A stretch of 64,000 nt of DNA from Bartonella bacilliformis KC583 (GTDB lineage: Bacteria > Pseudomonadota > Alphaproteobacteria > Rhizobiales > Rhizobiaceae): positions 1,301,001 to 1,365,000 of the forward strand of contig NC_008783.1 of NCBI RefSeq assembly GCF_000015445.1, read 5' to 3'. Position 1 is the first letter of the stretch. Each line of letters begins with the position of its first letter. This document shows, piece by piece, positions 52,001-61,490 of this stretch. Position numbers and translations under genes: made by a program. A model generated the notes under the pieces. The model had not been told where the DNA came from, searched no databases, and was given only the letters and a program-made list of their open reading frames with translations.

Positions 52001-55000
52001 GCATAATTTAACAAGCTTTATTGCTTTTCCTTTTGGCATAGCATGGTTATTTTCACCTTTTATTGCATGGTTTGTGAGCCAACCAAAAACATTTCAGGAT
52101 ACTCTGACACTATCTTCAGAAGATAAAAAAACTCTGCGGCTTATTGGACGAAGGACATGGCTGTATTATGCAACCTTTGTTAACGAGCGTAATAACTATT
52201 TGCCCCCTGATAATTTTCAAGAGGATCCAAAACCTCTTATTGCCCAACGCACATCACCTACGAATATTGGAGTTTATCTTCTTTCCACTATTGCTGCTCA
52301 TGATTTTGGTTGGATTAGTTCTAATGAAACACTTATGCGCATTGAGCGCACATTGAATACCCTTGAAAAAATGGAAAAATTTCGAGGCCATCTCTATAAT
52401 TGGTATGAAACAGATACTCTTAAACCTCTATCACCAACCTATGTTTCAACCGTTGATTCAGGAAACCTTGCTGGTCATTTAGTCACGCTTTCTTCAGCCT
52501 TAAATGAATGGGCTGAAGTCCCTAGTATTTTTACACAAAGCAATCTGTTAGGCTTATTGGATGTCAATGATATTCTTGAAGAAACTTTAAAAGAAATTCC
52601 AAATAATCAAGATAATTTACACTCTTTACGTCACCAAATCGAAAAACGAGTAATCCATTTTCATGCTTCCGTCAGCACTTTCGCAGAAAAATTAGAAAAA
52701 ATAACTTGCTTCCCTCTCAGCCTTTTGCTTATTGCTCATGATATCGTGCGTTTAACCAATCAACTCGATCAAAAAATGCAAACAGCGCAATCTGCTCATG
52801 CACTATCTTGGGCCAAATGCCTTGTCGAGACCTGCGAAGCTCACAATCACAAAATTACTGATAATTATGATACTGAAAAACTGCGTCAAAAATTAAATAT
52901 TTTAGCTGAAAAAGCACGGAAAATAGCTTTTGACATGAAATTTGATTTTTTGGAACGGCCTGAGCGACAACTCTTATCCATCGGCTATCGTGTTCAAGAT
53001 AATAAACTCGATGAAAGCTGTTATGATCTCCTAGCTTCAGAAGCACGCCTATCAAGCCTTTTTGCTATTGCTAAAGGTGATATCAAATTCAAACACTGGT
53101 TTCATCTCGGCCGATTTCTTATTCCAATTGGCTGGAAAGGTGCCTTATTATCATGGTCAGGATCCATATTTGAATATCTTATGCCTTCTCTTGTTATGCA
53201 TGAACCTTTAGGATCGATACTCAATCAAACTAACTGGTTAGTTATCCGTCATCAAATACAATACGCCCGTAAGAGAAAACTGCCGTGGGGCATTTCAGAA
53301 GCTGCATTTAATGCCCGTGATCACTTAATGAATTATCAATATTCTAATTTTGGTGCTCCAAGCCTTGGACTTCAACGCGGCCTATCACGTAATACTGTCG
53401 TTGCTCCTTATGCTAGCCTCTTGGCTGCACAATATATGCCAACCCAGGCTGTAACCAATTTAAAACGCTTACGTGATCTTGGAGCTTTGGGGGATTATGG
53501 TTATTATGACTCTATTGATTTTACTCCTTCCCGTGTGAAAGAAGGAGAAAAATACGCCATTGTACGCAATTATTATGCACATCACCATGGCATGTCCATT
53601 ATTGCTATCAATAATATCATTTTTGAAGAACGGATGCGCAATCGTTTTCACCGTGATCCAGCGATTAAAGCTGTGCAACTGTTATTACAAGAAAAAGCAC
53701 CACATCAAATTCCTGTTATTCACGCCAAAGTTGCCAATCCTATGTGCAATGATTCTGAAAAATTTGATGATACCTCTACGCGTATTATTACGAATCCGCT
53801 TCTTAAGCCCCGCGCAACTTTGCTCTTATCGAATGGCGTTTATTCTACGATGTTAACAGCCAATGGCTCGGGTTATAGCCGTTGGTATGATTATACTCTC
53901 ACGCGCTTTATCCCCGATGCTACAGAAGATCAACAAGGCATTTTATTCTTCCTACGTGATACACATAATGAACGTTGGTGGTCTCTCACGGGTGAACCAA
54001 CACGCGTTGTTGATGAAGAAATGATCAGCATTTTTACAGATGAAAAAGCTGAATATACGAAAGCGGTTAATGGAATCAAATCAACACTTGAATGTCTTGT
54101 TGCCTCTGAAGGTGATGGTGAAAGTAGACGCCTCCAACTTATCAATACAACAAACAAAGATCGCTTCATTGAAATTACTTCTTACGGTGAATTAGCACTT
54201 GCAACAGTAGAAACTGATTGTGCTCATCCTGTTTTTTCACGCATGTTTATAGAAACAGAAATCACTGATTCAGGGAGAACAATTTTTGCCAAAAGGCGCA
54301 AACGTGCTCCTGATGATCCTGATATTCATATTGCTCATTTTGTTACGGATACCTCTGGTATAATCCAAAAAGCAGAAGCTGAAACTGACCGTCGTCTTTT
54401 TATCGGCCGTGGTCGATCTCTTCATCGCCCAGCGGCCTTTGATAAAAATTCTCATTTCAGTGGTAATCAAGGCTGCGTTCTTGATCCAATCATCTCTATC
54501 CGCTGCTATGTAAAAATTCCAGCACATGAAAAAGTAGAACTCATCTTTTGGACTTTCGCAGCTCATTCAAAAGAAAGATTGCGTGAACATATTGAACATT
54601 ATCGGCAACCCAATATGTTTCAGAGAGAATTTGCAATGGCATGGACACGCTCGCAAGTTGCATTATATCAGAGCAACATCCATCCCAAAGAAGCTATGAC
54701 TTATCAAAAATATGCAACACCGCTTATTTATCCTGAGCGAACATGGCGTCTTCCCCCTGAAATATTAGCAAACACTCTTGGAAAACAATCTGATCTTTGG
54801 CCAATGTCTATTTCAGGAGACTATCCTATCTGCCTTCTCAGATTAGATAATGAAACAGGTATAACTGTATTACGCGAACTCCTGAAAGCTCATGAATATT
54901 GGCGTATACGTGGATTAATCGTTGATCTCGTTATCCTGAATGAGCAGACATTTTCCTATATACAAGATACTCAGCGCACTATTGAATGGGTATGTGAATC

Positions 55001-57719
55001 TTACCGTCATCACTCCAATGCAATAAATGAGCGCCAACACATCTTTACGCTTCAGCGTGACCAAATGAGTGAGCAAAGTTTAAAAACACTCCTTGCATCA
55101 GCACGTATTATCCTGCACGCTCAAAATGGATCTTTATCTGAACAGCTCAAGCGTATGGAAAATATTGATTCCGATCTGATGTCACGCAAAAGCGATCAAA
55201 AATTAAATCATCAATTAAACGACAGCAAGCACGACAAAAAAAAGCAAATAACCCTATTACTTGAGAAAAATGATTTTTCTTCTCCTAGCCTCGTCAGCCG
55301 AAAAAAACCATCATACTCTCCTGTTCATGGTGAAGATCTCAATTATTGGAATGGTTATGGTGGTTTTAACTCTCATAACTATTATGTGATGCGTTTTAAC
55401 GGATGCACCACCACACCACATCCATGGATTAACGTGATTGCCAATCACAGCTTTGGCTTTCACGTATCAGCCGAGGGAGCAATTTTTACCTGGGCTAACA
55501 ATAGCCGCAATTATCAACTCACTCCTTGGACTAATGATCCCGTCTCTAACCGCCCTGGAGAAGCGCTTTATCTCATTGACCGTCTATCTTTAAAATGCTT
55601 TTCGCCAGTTTCTGCTGTTGAATGTGATGATAACGTTGTCTATGAAGCTTGCCATGGTTTTGGATTTTCAACTTTTAAATCTATACATTCAGATATCGAA
55701 CTAGAACTGACTCACACACTTCATCGCGAAAAGCCAATTCGACTTTCCCGCCTTACCATCAAAAATAAAGGGAAAAAACCACGCAATCTACGCCTTTATA
55801 ACTACGTCGAATGGGTTTTGGGTAATGTCCGTACAAAATATGCCCCTTTTATTATTCCTTATCATGATCCCAAACGTGGTGCACATTTTGTTCAAAATCC
55901 TTATCACCTCGAAAAGTCCCAACACGTTACTTTTTTATCAGCATCCCAATTGCCAACCAGCTTTACTACAGATCGCACAGAATTCATCGGTTCAACAGGA
56001 ACAGTTCAACATCCCCGTGCTATCCGTAAAGCTGAAGCACTTTCAAATACGGTTGAAGCAGGCCGCGACCCCTGTTCAGCATTAGCATATGATATTGATT
56101 TGCTGCCAGGCCAAACAAAAGAAATCATCTTCTATCTTGGCAGTGCTGACACTATGCAAGAAGCCCAAAAATTATTAGACCAAATTTCTATGGATGATTT
56201 TCAAGTTCTTCTTGCACAACAAGTAGAAAACTGGAACGATTTTTTCGCCCCGTTACAAGTTAAAACGCCGGATCATTCTTTTGATCTTATGGTCAATCAT
56301 TGGCTCCCTTATCAAATTTACGGATGCCGTATGATGGCCCGTTCAGCTTTTTACCAAGCTAGTGGCGCATTCGGATTCCGCGACCAATTGCAAGATAGCT
56401 TATCTCTGTTATTGCTTGAACCAAACCTGGCACGTGAACAATTGTTAAACGCTGCAGCTCACCAATTTTTAGAGGGTGATGTACAGCATTGGTGGATTCC
56501 TCACACCAATGCTGGTGTTCGCACACTCATTTCTGATGATATCATCTGGCTTGCTTATGGAACAGCTCATTATGTCAATACAACTGGCGAATATGCATTC
56601 CTTGATACCCCCATTGCCTTCATTGAGGGAGATACGCTGAAAGCTGAGCAACACGATGCTTATTTTCAACCGATGCAATCTTCAAAAACTGCAACACTTT
56701 ATGAACATTGTGCTTTAGCTTTAGATCTTGCTATCGAGCGCTCTGGTCAACATGGTCTCCCACTCATTTTAGGGGGTGATTGGAATGATGGCATGAATTT
56801 GGTCGGAATTGAGGGAAAAGGTGAAAGCATTTGGCTTGGATGGTTTCTTGGAACCACTTTACAACAATTTATTCCTCTCGCTAAAAACCGTGGTGACCAA
56901 AAACACTATAAAGCTTGGAGTCTATACCTTGAACGTTTAACAGAAGCTCTGGAAGAGAATGGTTGGGATGGTGCTTGGTATCGACGTGCTTATTTTGACA
57001 ATGGAATGCCCCTTGGTGCTCAAACAAATGTTGAATGCAAAATTGATAGCATTACCCAATCTTGGGCTGTCATTTCTAAAATAGCCCCTCCTCATCGTCA
57101 AAAACAAGCAATGGAATCAATGCTTAACCATCTTTATGATGAAAAAGGCAATCTTTTACGTCTTTTCTGGCCACCTTTTAATGAAAATACCCTTAATCCA
57201 GGATATATTAAAGGTTATCCACCAGGCGTTCGAGAAAATGGTGGTCAATATACCCATAGTGCCATTTGGAGCATTATAGCGCTTGCTGAAATAGGTGAAA
57301 TAGACAAAGCTTACACCTTACTTTCAATGATAAATCCAATAACCCATGGTCAAAATCCTGAAATATATCGTGTTGAACCTTATGTCATGGCTGCAGATAT
57401 TTACGCTATTGAGCCACACCGCGGACAAGGCGGCTGGACATGGTATACAGGCTCAGCAGGTTGGTTCTATCACGCAGCAACACAAACTATTCTTGGGATT
57501 CACCGTCAGGCTAATCAATTATTTTTACGCCCACGCTTGCCTTCCTTTTGGCCTGAATATGAAGCAAAAATAAAGATTCACGATGCCCTTTACACGATTA
57601 AAGTCAAAAGAACAAAAGAAGATACCCTAAGTATTAATGGCAAAGAATACAACATTGATATAGGAATAGAACTTGAAAAAACAGGTCACTATGAAATCAT
57701 ACGTACCCTCAAATCTTGA
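49065..57719 (+). CDS. cyclic beta-1,2-glucan synthase (Cgs/NdvB/ChvB family)
   Basis: This giant inner-membrane enzyme primes, elongates and cyclises periplasmic beta-1,2-glucan, needed for hypo-osmotic adaptation in rhizobia and for virulence in Brucella and Agrobacterium. The 2884 residues match the family length (about 2,830-2,870). Order: a soluble N terminus; a membrane pair near 440-500; a GT84 glycosyltransferase with DSD (about 651-653), GEGTFTGKGLYHIDAF and RHHRWTRGDWQLL (near 802); more membrane helices near 826-1005; two carbohydrate-binding regions; and a GH94 phosphorylase-like end with FRDQLQD (near 2435) and GGDWNDGMN (near 2570) that controls chain length. The ATG follows AGGATAAA. 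The frame is intact. No exporter gene (ndvA/chvA) is adjacent. Confidence 0.96.
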   Translation: MLKTYWIKRKIVSLNNKNIMVLKQLCMKWFFSRQIEIGSLSQTNFPIRSTYKSQEELYKLGYDMAFGQEILLPEYEEKNYFRERLVENAKLILHAFHTSDVAARNNETIAPSAQWLIDNHYTIDKTIQQLRCNLSKSFIKQLPSYEKKAEVPRIFALAWLYIAHTDSIISQETLTAIVNGFQKVCYLKIGELWALPSIIRMILIENVRRLSSHIEHAQHMRHCANQAADKIALAKDKDEARLHTLFTFYEKLITDSTFSAHLFYRLRGSSIDSTTALTWLEKNLCRHGSSPEITTANEHTRQAADGVTMGNIIRSLKTIDDIDWTVWFETVSSVDLVLRENSDFSEIDSHSRNAYRKVIEKIARHSPLSELDVTLKAVEMTQTSLEYTPHQNSSSVEKHCSIGWYLVDDGRYIFEKACGYNPSFLTKWMRIYSRLQIGMIAIPVSILTFALLLAVYAFLRTSSLTPSMTLLFTALALFPAMDAAFAFFNTVVSWFIPPNQLIGYEYKEGIPKHARTMVVVPTLMTSRDYIDEQIRNLEVHYLANPQGAIHFALITDWVDSPREKTQEDLDLLSYAQTNIAKLNHRHCKDNTPLFFLLHRRRLYNASEKCWMGWERKRGKLHELNLLLRGNQNTSFYPPDPHLPLDCRFVMTLDSDTILPPESVAKLVGKLNYPLNHPVFDPKHKTVVKGYSILQPRVTPSLMAEEGTSILQRVFSANRGLDPYVFAVSDTYQDLLGEGTFTGKGLYHIDAFEQALAGKIKENAVLSHDLLEGGYARAALVSDVEVIEDYPTAYNVDVARHHRWTRGDWQLLPYLFENRHINLITRWKMQDNLRRSLTPLMWLIATIIGWSILPLKTATIWQTFLLLSLFISPILGMFRSLIPPGIEYSSRGQIQSIMSSIVSTIANILLKTAFMAHSAYFMTDAIIRTLFRMLISKHHLLEWKTSAATKSIPNSLKFYTLTMWPASLIGFFAIALPVLLHNLTSFIAFPFGIAWLFSPFIAWFVSQPKTFQDTLTLSSEDKKTLRLIGRRTWLYYATFVNERNNYLPPDNFQEDPKPLIAQRTSPTNIGVYLLSTIAAHDFGWISSNETLMRIERTLNTLEKMEKFRGHLYNWYETDTLKPLSPTYVSTVDSGNLAGHLVTLSSALNEWAEVPSIFTQSNLLGLLDVNDILEETLKEIPNNQDNLHSLRHQIEKRVIHFHASVSTFAEKLEKITCFPLSLLLIAHDIVRLTNQLDQKMQTAQSAHALSWAKCLVETCEAHNHKITDNYDTEKLRQKLNILAEKARKIAFDMKFDFLERPERQLLSIGYRVQDNKLDESCYDLLASEARLSSLFAIAKGDIKFKHWFHLGRFLIPIGWKGALLSWSGSIFEYLMPSLVMHEPLGSILNQTNWLVIRHQIQYARKRKLPWGISEAAFNARDHLMNYQYSNFGAPSLGLQRGLSRNTVVAPYASLLAAQYMPTQAVTNLKRLRDLGALGDYGYYDSIDFTPSRVKEGEKYAIVRNYYAHHHGMSIIAINNIIFEERMRNRFHRDPAIKAVQLLLQEKAPHQIPVIHAKVANPMCNDSEKFDDTSTRIITNPLLKPRATLLLSNGVYSTMLTANGSGYSRWYDYTLTRFIPDATEDQQGILFFLRDTHNERWWSLTGEPTRVVDEEMISIFTDEKAEYTKAVNGIKSTLECLVASEGDGESRRLQLINTTNKDRFIEITSYGELALATVETDCAHPVFSRMFIETEITDSGRTIFAKRRKRAPDDPDIHIAHFVTDTSGIIQKAEAETDRRLFIGRGRSLHRPAAFDKNSHFSGNQGCVLDPIISIRCYVKIPAHEKVELIFWTFAAHSKERLREHIEHYRQPNMFQREFAMAWTRSQVALYQSNIHPKEAMTYQKYATPLIYPERTWRLPPEILANTLGKQSDLWPMSISGDYPICLLRLDNETGITVLRELLKAHEYWRIRGLIVDLVILNEQTFSYIQDTQRTIEWVCESYRHHSNAINERQHIFTLQRDQMSEQSLKTLLASARIILHAQNGSLSEQLKRMENIDSDLMSRKSDQKLNHQLNDSKHDKKKQITLLLEKNDFSSPSLVSRKKPSYSPVHGEDLNYWNGYGGFNSHNYYVMRFNGCTTTPHPWINVIANHSFGFHVSAEGAIFTWANNSRNYQLTPWTNDPVSNRPGEALYLIDRLSLKCFSPVSAVECDDNVVYEACHGFGFSTFKSIHSDIELELTHTLHREKPIRLSRLTIKNKGKKPRNLRLYNYVEWVLGNVRTKYAPFIIPYHDPKRGAHFVQNPYHLEKSQHVTFLSASQLPTSFTTDRTEFIGSTGTVQHPRAIRKAEALSNTVEAGRDPCSALAYDIDLLPGQTKEIIFYLGSADTMQEAQKLLDQISMDDFQVLLAQQVENWNDFFAPLQVKTPDHSFDLMVNHWLPYQIYGCRMMARSAFYQASGAFGFRDQLQDSLSLLLLEPNLAREQLLNAAAHQFLEGDVQHWWIPHTNAGVRTLISDDIIWLAYGTAHYVNTTGEYAFLDTPIAFIEGDTLKAEQHDAYFQPMQSSKTATLYEHCALALDLAIERSGQHGLPLILGGDWNDGMNLVGIEGKGESIWLGWFLGTTLQQFIPLAKNRGDQKHYKAWSLYLERLTEALEENGWDGAWYRRAYFDNGMPLGAQTNVECKIDSITQSWAVISKIAPPHRQKQAMESMLNHLYDEKGNLLRLFWPPFNENTLNPGYIKGYPPGVRENGGQYTHSAIWSIIALAEIGEIDKAYTLLSMINPITHGQNPEIYRVEPYVMAADIYAIEPHRGQGGWTWYTGSAGWFYHAATQTILGIHRQANQLFLRPRLPSFWPEYEAKIKIHDALYTIKVKRTKEDTLSINGKEYNIDIGIELEKTGHYEIIRTLKS

Positions 57720-57855
57720 GTATCATACAAAATAATCAGATTGTTTTATATTGTTTCAAGATTATAGAATTATTACACTTCTTTCATTGCTTATGATAAC
57801 ACACATTGAATGTGCAATAATTTTAGACTTCATCATATTTGAAAGAAAAAGTATT

Positions 57856-59130
57856 ATGAATCATACTGACATCGCTAAACGTGTCTACAACCATACCTGG
57901 AAACTTGATCCTATTGTTCGTTCGCTTCTTGACACGGATTTTTATAAGCTCCTTATGTTACAGATGATCTGGGGACTTTACCCCGATGTTCATGTTACTT
58001 TTTCACTCATCAATCGTAATAAAGCCATTCATCTTGCCGACGATATCGATGAAGGTGAGCTACGCGCTCAGCTTGATCACACTCTTAGCTTGCGCTTTAC
58101 TAAAAAAGAAATAATTTGGCTTGCCGGCAATACATTTTACGGCCAAAAACAAATTTTTAAACCGGATTTTCTTCATTGGCTTGAAAATTTCCAGCTGCCT
58201 GACTATGAATTATCCCGTAAAGATGGCCAATATATACTCCATTTTCATGGCTCGTGGGCTTATAGCTCCATGTGGGAAATCCCTGCTTTAACGATTATCA
58301 GTGAATTACGTTCTCGAGCTGCTATGAAAAATCTTGATCGTTTTGCACTTGATGTCCTTTACGCTCGTGCTAAAGCAAAAATGTGGAGCAAAATTGAACG
58401 TCTAAAAAAACTTCCTGATATTAAAATATCTGACTTTGGAACCAGGCGTCGTCATTCCTTTTTATGGCAACGTTGGTGTGTTGAAGCTTTAAAAGAAGGA
58501 ATTGGCGCTTCTTTTACTGGAACATCCAATGTTCTTCTGGCCATGGATACAGACTTAGAAGCGCTTGGCACAAATGCACATGAATTACCTATGGTTATCG
58601 CTGCTCTTACCAATAATGATGATGATTTGCGCAAAGCACCTTATCAAGTTCTGCAAGATTGGAAGCGTTACTATGAAGGAAATCTCTTAATTGTTTTACC
58701 GGATACTTTTGGTACAGAAGCATTTTTACGCAATGCACCAAAATGGGTAGCAGATTGGACAGGATTTAGACCTGACAGTGCTCCACCTATTGAAGGAGGT
58801 GAGCGCATTATCCAATGGTGGCAAGAACAAGGGAAAAAACCACAGGAAAAACTGTTGATTTTCTCTGATGCCCTTGATGTAGATACAATTGAAAAAACCT
58901 ATCATCACTTCCATGGTAAAGTGCGCATGATTTTTGGATGGGGCACTAACCTTACCAATGATTTTGCAAACTGCGCCCCTCAAGAAATCGCAGATCTTGA
59001 CGTTACTTCTCTTGTCTGCAAAGTTACCAGCGCTAATGGTCGGCCAGCCGTAAAGCTCTCAGATAATCCTGAAAAAACTATTGGAAACCCTCAAGAAATA
59101 CAACGTTATCTGAATTTTTTTAGTCATTAA
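57856..59130 (+). CDS. pncB: nicotinate phosphoribosyltransferase
   Basis: PncB converts nicotinate and PRPP to nicotinate mononucleotide in NAD salvage, coupled to ATP hydrolysis. The sequence has [39 protein letters not shown] and [13 protein letters not shown], which contains the transiently phosphorylated His. The frame is open from 57751, but the ATG at 57856 ([15 protein letters not shown]) gives 424 residues and matches family starts. It follows the glucan synthase by 136 bp. Confidence 0.96.
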   Translation: MNHTDIAKRVYNHTWKLDPIVRSLLDTDFYKLLMLQMIWGLYPDVHVTFSLINRNKAIHLADDIDEGELRAQLDHTLSLRFTKKEIIWLAGNTFYGQKQIFKPDFLHWLENFQLPDYELSRKDGQYILHFHGSWAYSSMWEIPALTIISELRSRAAMKNLDRFALDVLYARAKAKMWSKIERLKKLPDIKISDFGTRRRHSFLWQRWCVEALKEGIGASFTGTSNVLLAMDTDLEALGTNAHELPMVIAALTNNDDDLRKAPYQVLQDWKRYYEGNLLIVLPDTFGTEAFLRNAPKWVADWTGFRPDSAPPIEGGERIIQWWQEQGKKPQEKLLIFSDALDVDTIEKTYHHFHGKVRMIFGWGTNLTNDFANCAPQEIADLDVTSLVCKVTSANGRPAVKLSDNPEKTIGNPQEIQRYLNFFSH

Positions 59131-59266
59131 ATAAGCAAATAATCACTACTCAAATATTATCCATCAAAGAGTACACCTTGATAAAATGGAATATAAGATA
59201 ATTTACACAATATGTTGATTATTTCAAAATTTCCAGGCTATTAAAAATCAATTTAGAAAGTCAAAA

Positions 59267-59299
59267 AAAAAGCTGCCTGATAAATCAATGCAGCTTTTT
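59267..59299 (-). terminator. terminator of the distal repeat copy, possibly also serving pncB
   Basis: AAAAAGCTGC (59267-59276) pairs with GCAGCTTTTT (59290-59299). The minus strand continues in a T run, and the plus strand also ends in T5, so it can act in both directions. Confidence 0.75.
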
Positions 59300-59313
59300 A
59301 ATTATGATCATGA

Positions 59314-59439
59314 TTATAGTGCAGTATTTGGGATGAAAAAACCGCACTCATCCACCAAGCTAGGAGGAAAATAGCCTGATGATCTATATCTAAGGAAGAC
59401 AAGAACTAAAAACAACAGACAAAAATGCATGGCTGCCAT
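59314..59439 (-). CDS. possible 41-residue hydrophobic small protein (distal copy)
   Basis: The frame starts MAAMHFCLLFLVLV and continues FLRYRSSGYF to a TAA at 59314-59316: a short hydrophobic stretch followed by a basic and then mixed tail, as in small membrane peptides. Start ATG at 59437-59439, or the second ATG at 59428-59430; no clear ribosome binding site. It is paralogous to the frame at 59613-59705, and differences between the copies include synonymous changes and Arg/Lys swaps. It could equally be part of a non-coding RNA. Confidence 0.35.
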   Translation of the reverse strand: MAAMHFCLLFLVLVFLRYRSSGYFPPSLVDECGFFIPNTAL

Positions 59440-59536
59440 GCGCAGGTTTGTTATAGTTAAATATCCTGCACCATTCTTCCAAAAAAAGGAAGAGAATATA
59501 AAATAGGCATGAAATCAAATAATTACTGAAGAAAAA

Positions 59537-59568
59537 AAGGCTGCATAAACAAATTATAATGCAGCCTT
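59537..59568 (-). terminator. rho-independent terminator of the sitABCD transcript
   Basis: AAGGCTGCAT (59537-59546) and ATGCAGCCTT (59559-59568) pair over 10 bp, and on the minus strand the stem runs into seven T. It lies about 155 bp after the sitD stop, giving the transcript an unusually long 3' untranslated region. Confidence 0.9.
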
Positions 59569-59612
59569 TATCACGATTACGAATGTAGTGCTTAGGAGGA
59601 AAAATACTGCAT

Positions 59613-59705
59613 TCATCTACCAGACTTTAGGAGGAAGTAGCCCGGTGCTTTATACTTAAGGGAGACAAGGACTAGAAACAACAGACAAAAATGCATGGCT
59701 ACCAT
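59613..59705 (-). pseudogene. shortened 30-residue copy of the small hydrophobic ORF
   Basis: It starts MVAMHFCLLFLVLV and continues SLKYKAPGYF, parallel to the 41-residue frame at 59314-59439. A one-base deletion after GY shifts it to an early TGA (59613-59615). It lies in the 3' untranslated region of sitD, 18 bp after the sitD stop. Confidence 0.35.
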
Positions 59706-59722
59706 GCGCAGGTTTGTTATAG

Positions 59723-60628
59723 TTAAATATCCTGCACCATTCTCTGACGAAAAAAGATCGATACAAAAATAGCAATAAAAATTAGTGTTAAAACCAAAAC
59801 AATTGTTGAAGCAGAATCAGAACCAATAAATAAGCTCAGATAAATTCCTAGAAAACTAGAAAAAGCCGCGATAAATATAGCGATCCAAACCATAGAAAAA
59901 AACCGCTTAGTAACAAGATACGCAATAGCTCCCGGTGCAATTAACAAAGAAACAACGAGAATAATGCCGACTGCTTTTAAAGCCGCAACAATAGTTAAAG
60001 AAATTAATGTCAAAAGAGTATAATGAAGCACCGATACCCGCAATCCTATGGCACGTCCTTGAACTGAATCAAAAATATACAGCATAAAATCGCGCCATTT
60101 TGTTCCCAAAATCAAAGTGACAACCATAGCAATTATGGCTGTCTGGATAATATCAAGCCAGTTCACACCCAAAAGATTTCCAAATAAAATATGATTCAAA
60201 TCTAAATGACTATGAATTGTTGTGGCTAAAACAAGCCCCAAACCAAACATCGATGAAAAAACAACACCCATAACCGTATCCTGTTTAATACGACTATTGC
60301 TCCCTAAAAAACCTGTAACAATGGCACACATCATGCCAGCGATAAAAGCGCCACAAGTAATTAAAATCATTGTAATATTAGCTGGGCGCACATGCTGAAA
60401 CCAAGAAAACGGCAAAAAAGACAAAAGCGCTATCACCCACGGTGTCATTATATAGCCAATAACAACACCAGGAAAAACGGCATGAGAAATTGCATCTCCT
60501 AAAAGCGCCCATCCTTTCAAAATAAGAAAACAAGAAAGCATAGCCATTGGAATAGCGATAATAATAGTAATTATCATACCCTTAATCATAAAAGAAAACT
60601 GAAAAGGAAGGAGTAACTGATCAATCAT
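59723..60628 (-). CDS. sitD: manganese/iron ABC transporter permease SitD
   Basis: One of two ABC-3 family permeases of a divalent metal importer in the inner membrane. The 301 residues have eight to nine hydrophobic helices and the family stretch FLILKGWALLGDAISHAVFPGVVIGY, with GLRVSVLHYTLL and LLIAPGAIAYLVTKRF. It follows sitC with a 4-bp gap. Its last codons (MVQDI, stop) are duplicated further downstream. Confidence 0.93.
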   Translation of the reverse strand: MIDQLLLPFQFSFMIKGMIITIIIAIPMAMLSCFLILKGWALLGDAISHAVFPGVVIGYIMTPWVIALLSFLPFSWFQHVRPANITMILITCGAFIAGMMCAIVTGFLGSNSRIKQDTVMGVVFSSMFGLGLVLATTIHSHLDLNHILFGNLLGVNWLDIIQTAIIAMVVTLILGTKWRDFMLYIFDSVQGRAIGLRVSVLHYTLLTLISLTIVAALKAVGIILVVSLLIAPGAIAYLVTKRFFSMVWIAIFIAAFSSFLGIYLSLFIGSDSASTIVLVLTLIFIAIFVSIFFRQRMVQDI

Positions 60629-60632
60629 GATA

Positions 60633-61490
60633 TTAACACATCTTTTTTGCTTCTCTTATGCGTAAGCGCGCAGCAATAAAACCATATTTAGGAGAAAAAA
60701 TAAAAGCTATCATAAATAAAAACGCTTGGAAAAGCACAACAACACCACCGGTTTGTGCATTCAAAAAATAACTAACATAAACGCCAAGCATACTTGTTAG
60801 TGTTCCAATCACCACCGCAATCATCAGAAGATTTATAAAACGATCACTTAAAAGATAAGCCGTTGCTCCTGGTGTCACCACAAGACAAATAACCAAAAAA
60901 GCTCCAACCGTCTGCATAGCCGCAATCGTGCAAGCAGCAAGCAATGTAAAAAAGAGAAGTTTAAGCAACTTTACATTCAACCCAATGGCACGTGCATGAT
61001 TTTCATCAAATAAAGAAACCAATAAATCTTTCCACTTTAAGAGTAATATAAAGAGAGAAATAAAACTAATAAAAGCTAACTGTACAATATCTGACAAACT
61101 GACTGCTAAAATATTCCCAAGAACAATTGTATTAATATTAACAGCCATTGGTTTTAGTGACTTAAGAAATAATCCAAGAGCAAAAAAAGAGGAAAAAATT
61201 AAACCAATAATGGTATCTTCTTTTAACTTTGTTCGATGATGAAAAAATAACATCACCACTGCAGCCAACCCACCAGAAAAAAAAGCACCAAGAGAAAAAG
61301 GTAATCCTAAAAGATAAGCTCCAGCTACCCCAGGTACGATCGAATGGGATAACGCATCCCCAATCAAAGACCAACCTTTCAACATCAGAAAAGCAGAAAG
61401 GAAAGCACAAACACACCCAACCAACCCTGAAACCCACATTGCATTAACCATATATTGGTAGCTAAATGGCTCAAGCAACCAAGCAATCAT
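60633..61490 (-). CDS. sitC: manganese/iron ABC transporter permease SitC
   Basis: The second ABC-3 permease. The 285 residues include FLMLKGWSLIGDALSHSIVPGVAGAYL and GLNVKLLKLLFFTLLAACTIAAMQTVGAFLV, homologous to SitD but distinct. It overlaps sitB by 4 bases. The two permeases probably form a heterodimeric channel. Confidence 0.93.
   Translation of the reverse strand: MIAWLLEPFSYQYMVNAMWVSGLVGCVCAFLSAFLMLKGWSLIGDALSHSIVPGVAGAYLLGLPFSLGAFFSGGLAAVVMLFFHHRTKLKEDTIIGLIFSSFFALGLFLKSLKPMAVNINTIVLGNILAVSLSDIVQLAFISFISLFILLLKWKDLLVSLFDENHARAIGLNVKLLKLLFFTLLAACTIAAMQTVGAFLVICLVVTPGATAYLLSDRFINLLMIAVVIGTLTSMLGVYVSYFLNAQTGGVVVLFQAFLFMIAFIFSPKYGFIAARLRIREAKKMC

Larger units (their letters stand above)
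59263..59477 (-). repeat. duplicated 3' module, distal copy
   Basis: This block is an imperfect copy of the DNA at 59532-59743. The right-hand 67 bases (59411-59477) match 59677-59743 with one mismatch; the rest is more diverged. On the minus strand it contains, in order, an orphan copy of the last sitD codons (MVQDI and stop), a GCATGG/CCATGC hairpin, a small hydrophobic ORF and a terminator. A tandem duplication of the sitD 3' end explains the arrangement. Confidence 0.85.
59532..59743 (-). repeat. duplicated 3' module, proximal copy overlapping the sitD end
   Basis: Proximal copy of the module described at 59263-59477, offset by 266 bp. It includes the true last codons and stop of sitD, the GCATGG/CCATGC hairpin around 59693-59705, a small ORF and a strong terminator. 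The hairpin is kept in both copies, with a single change in the loop. Confidence 0.85.
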
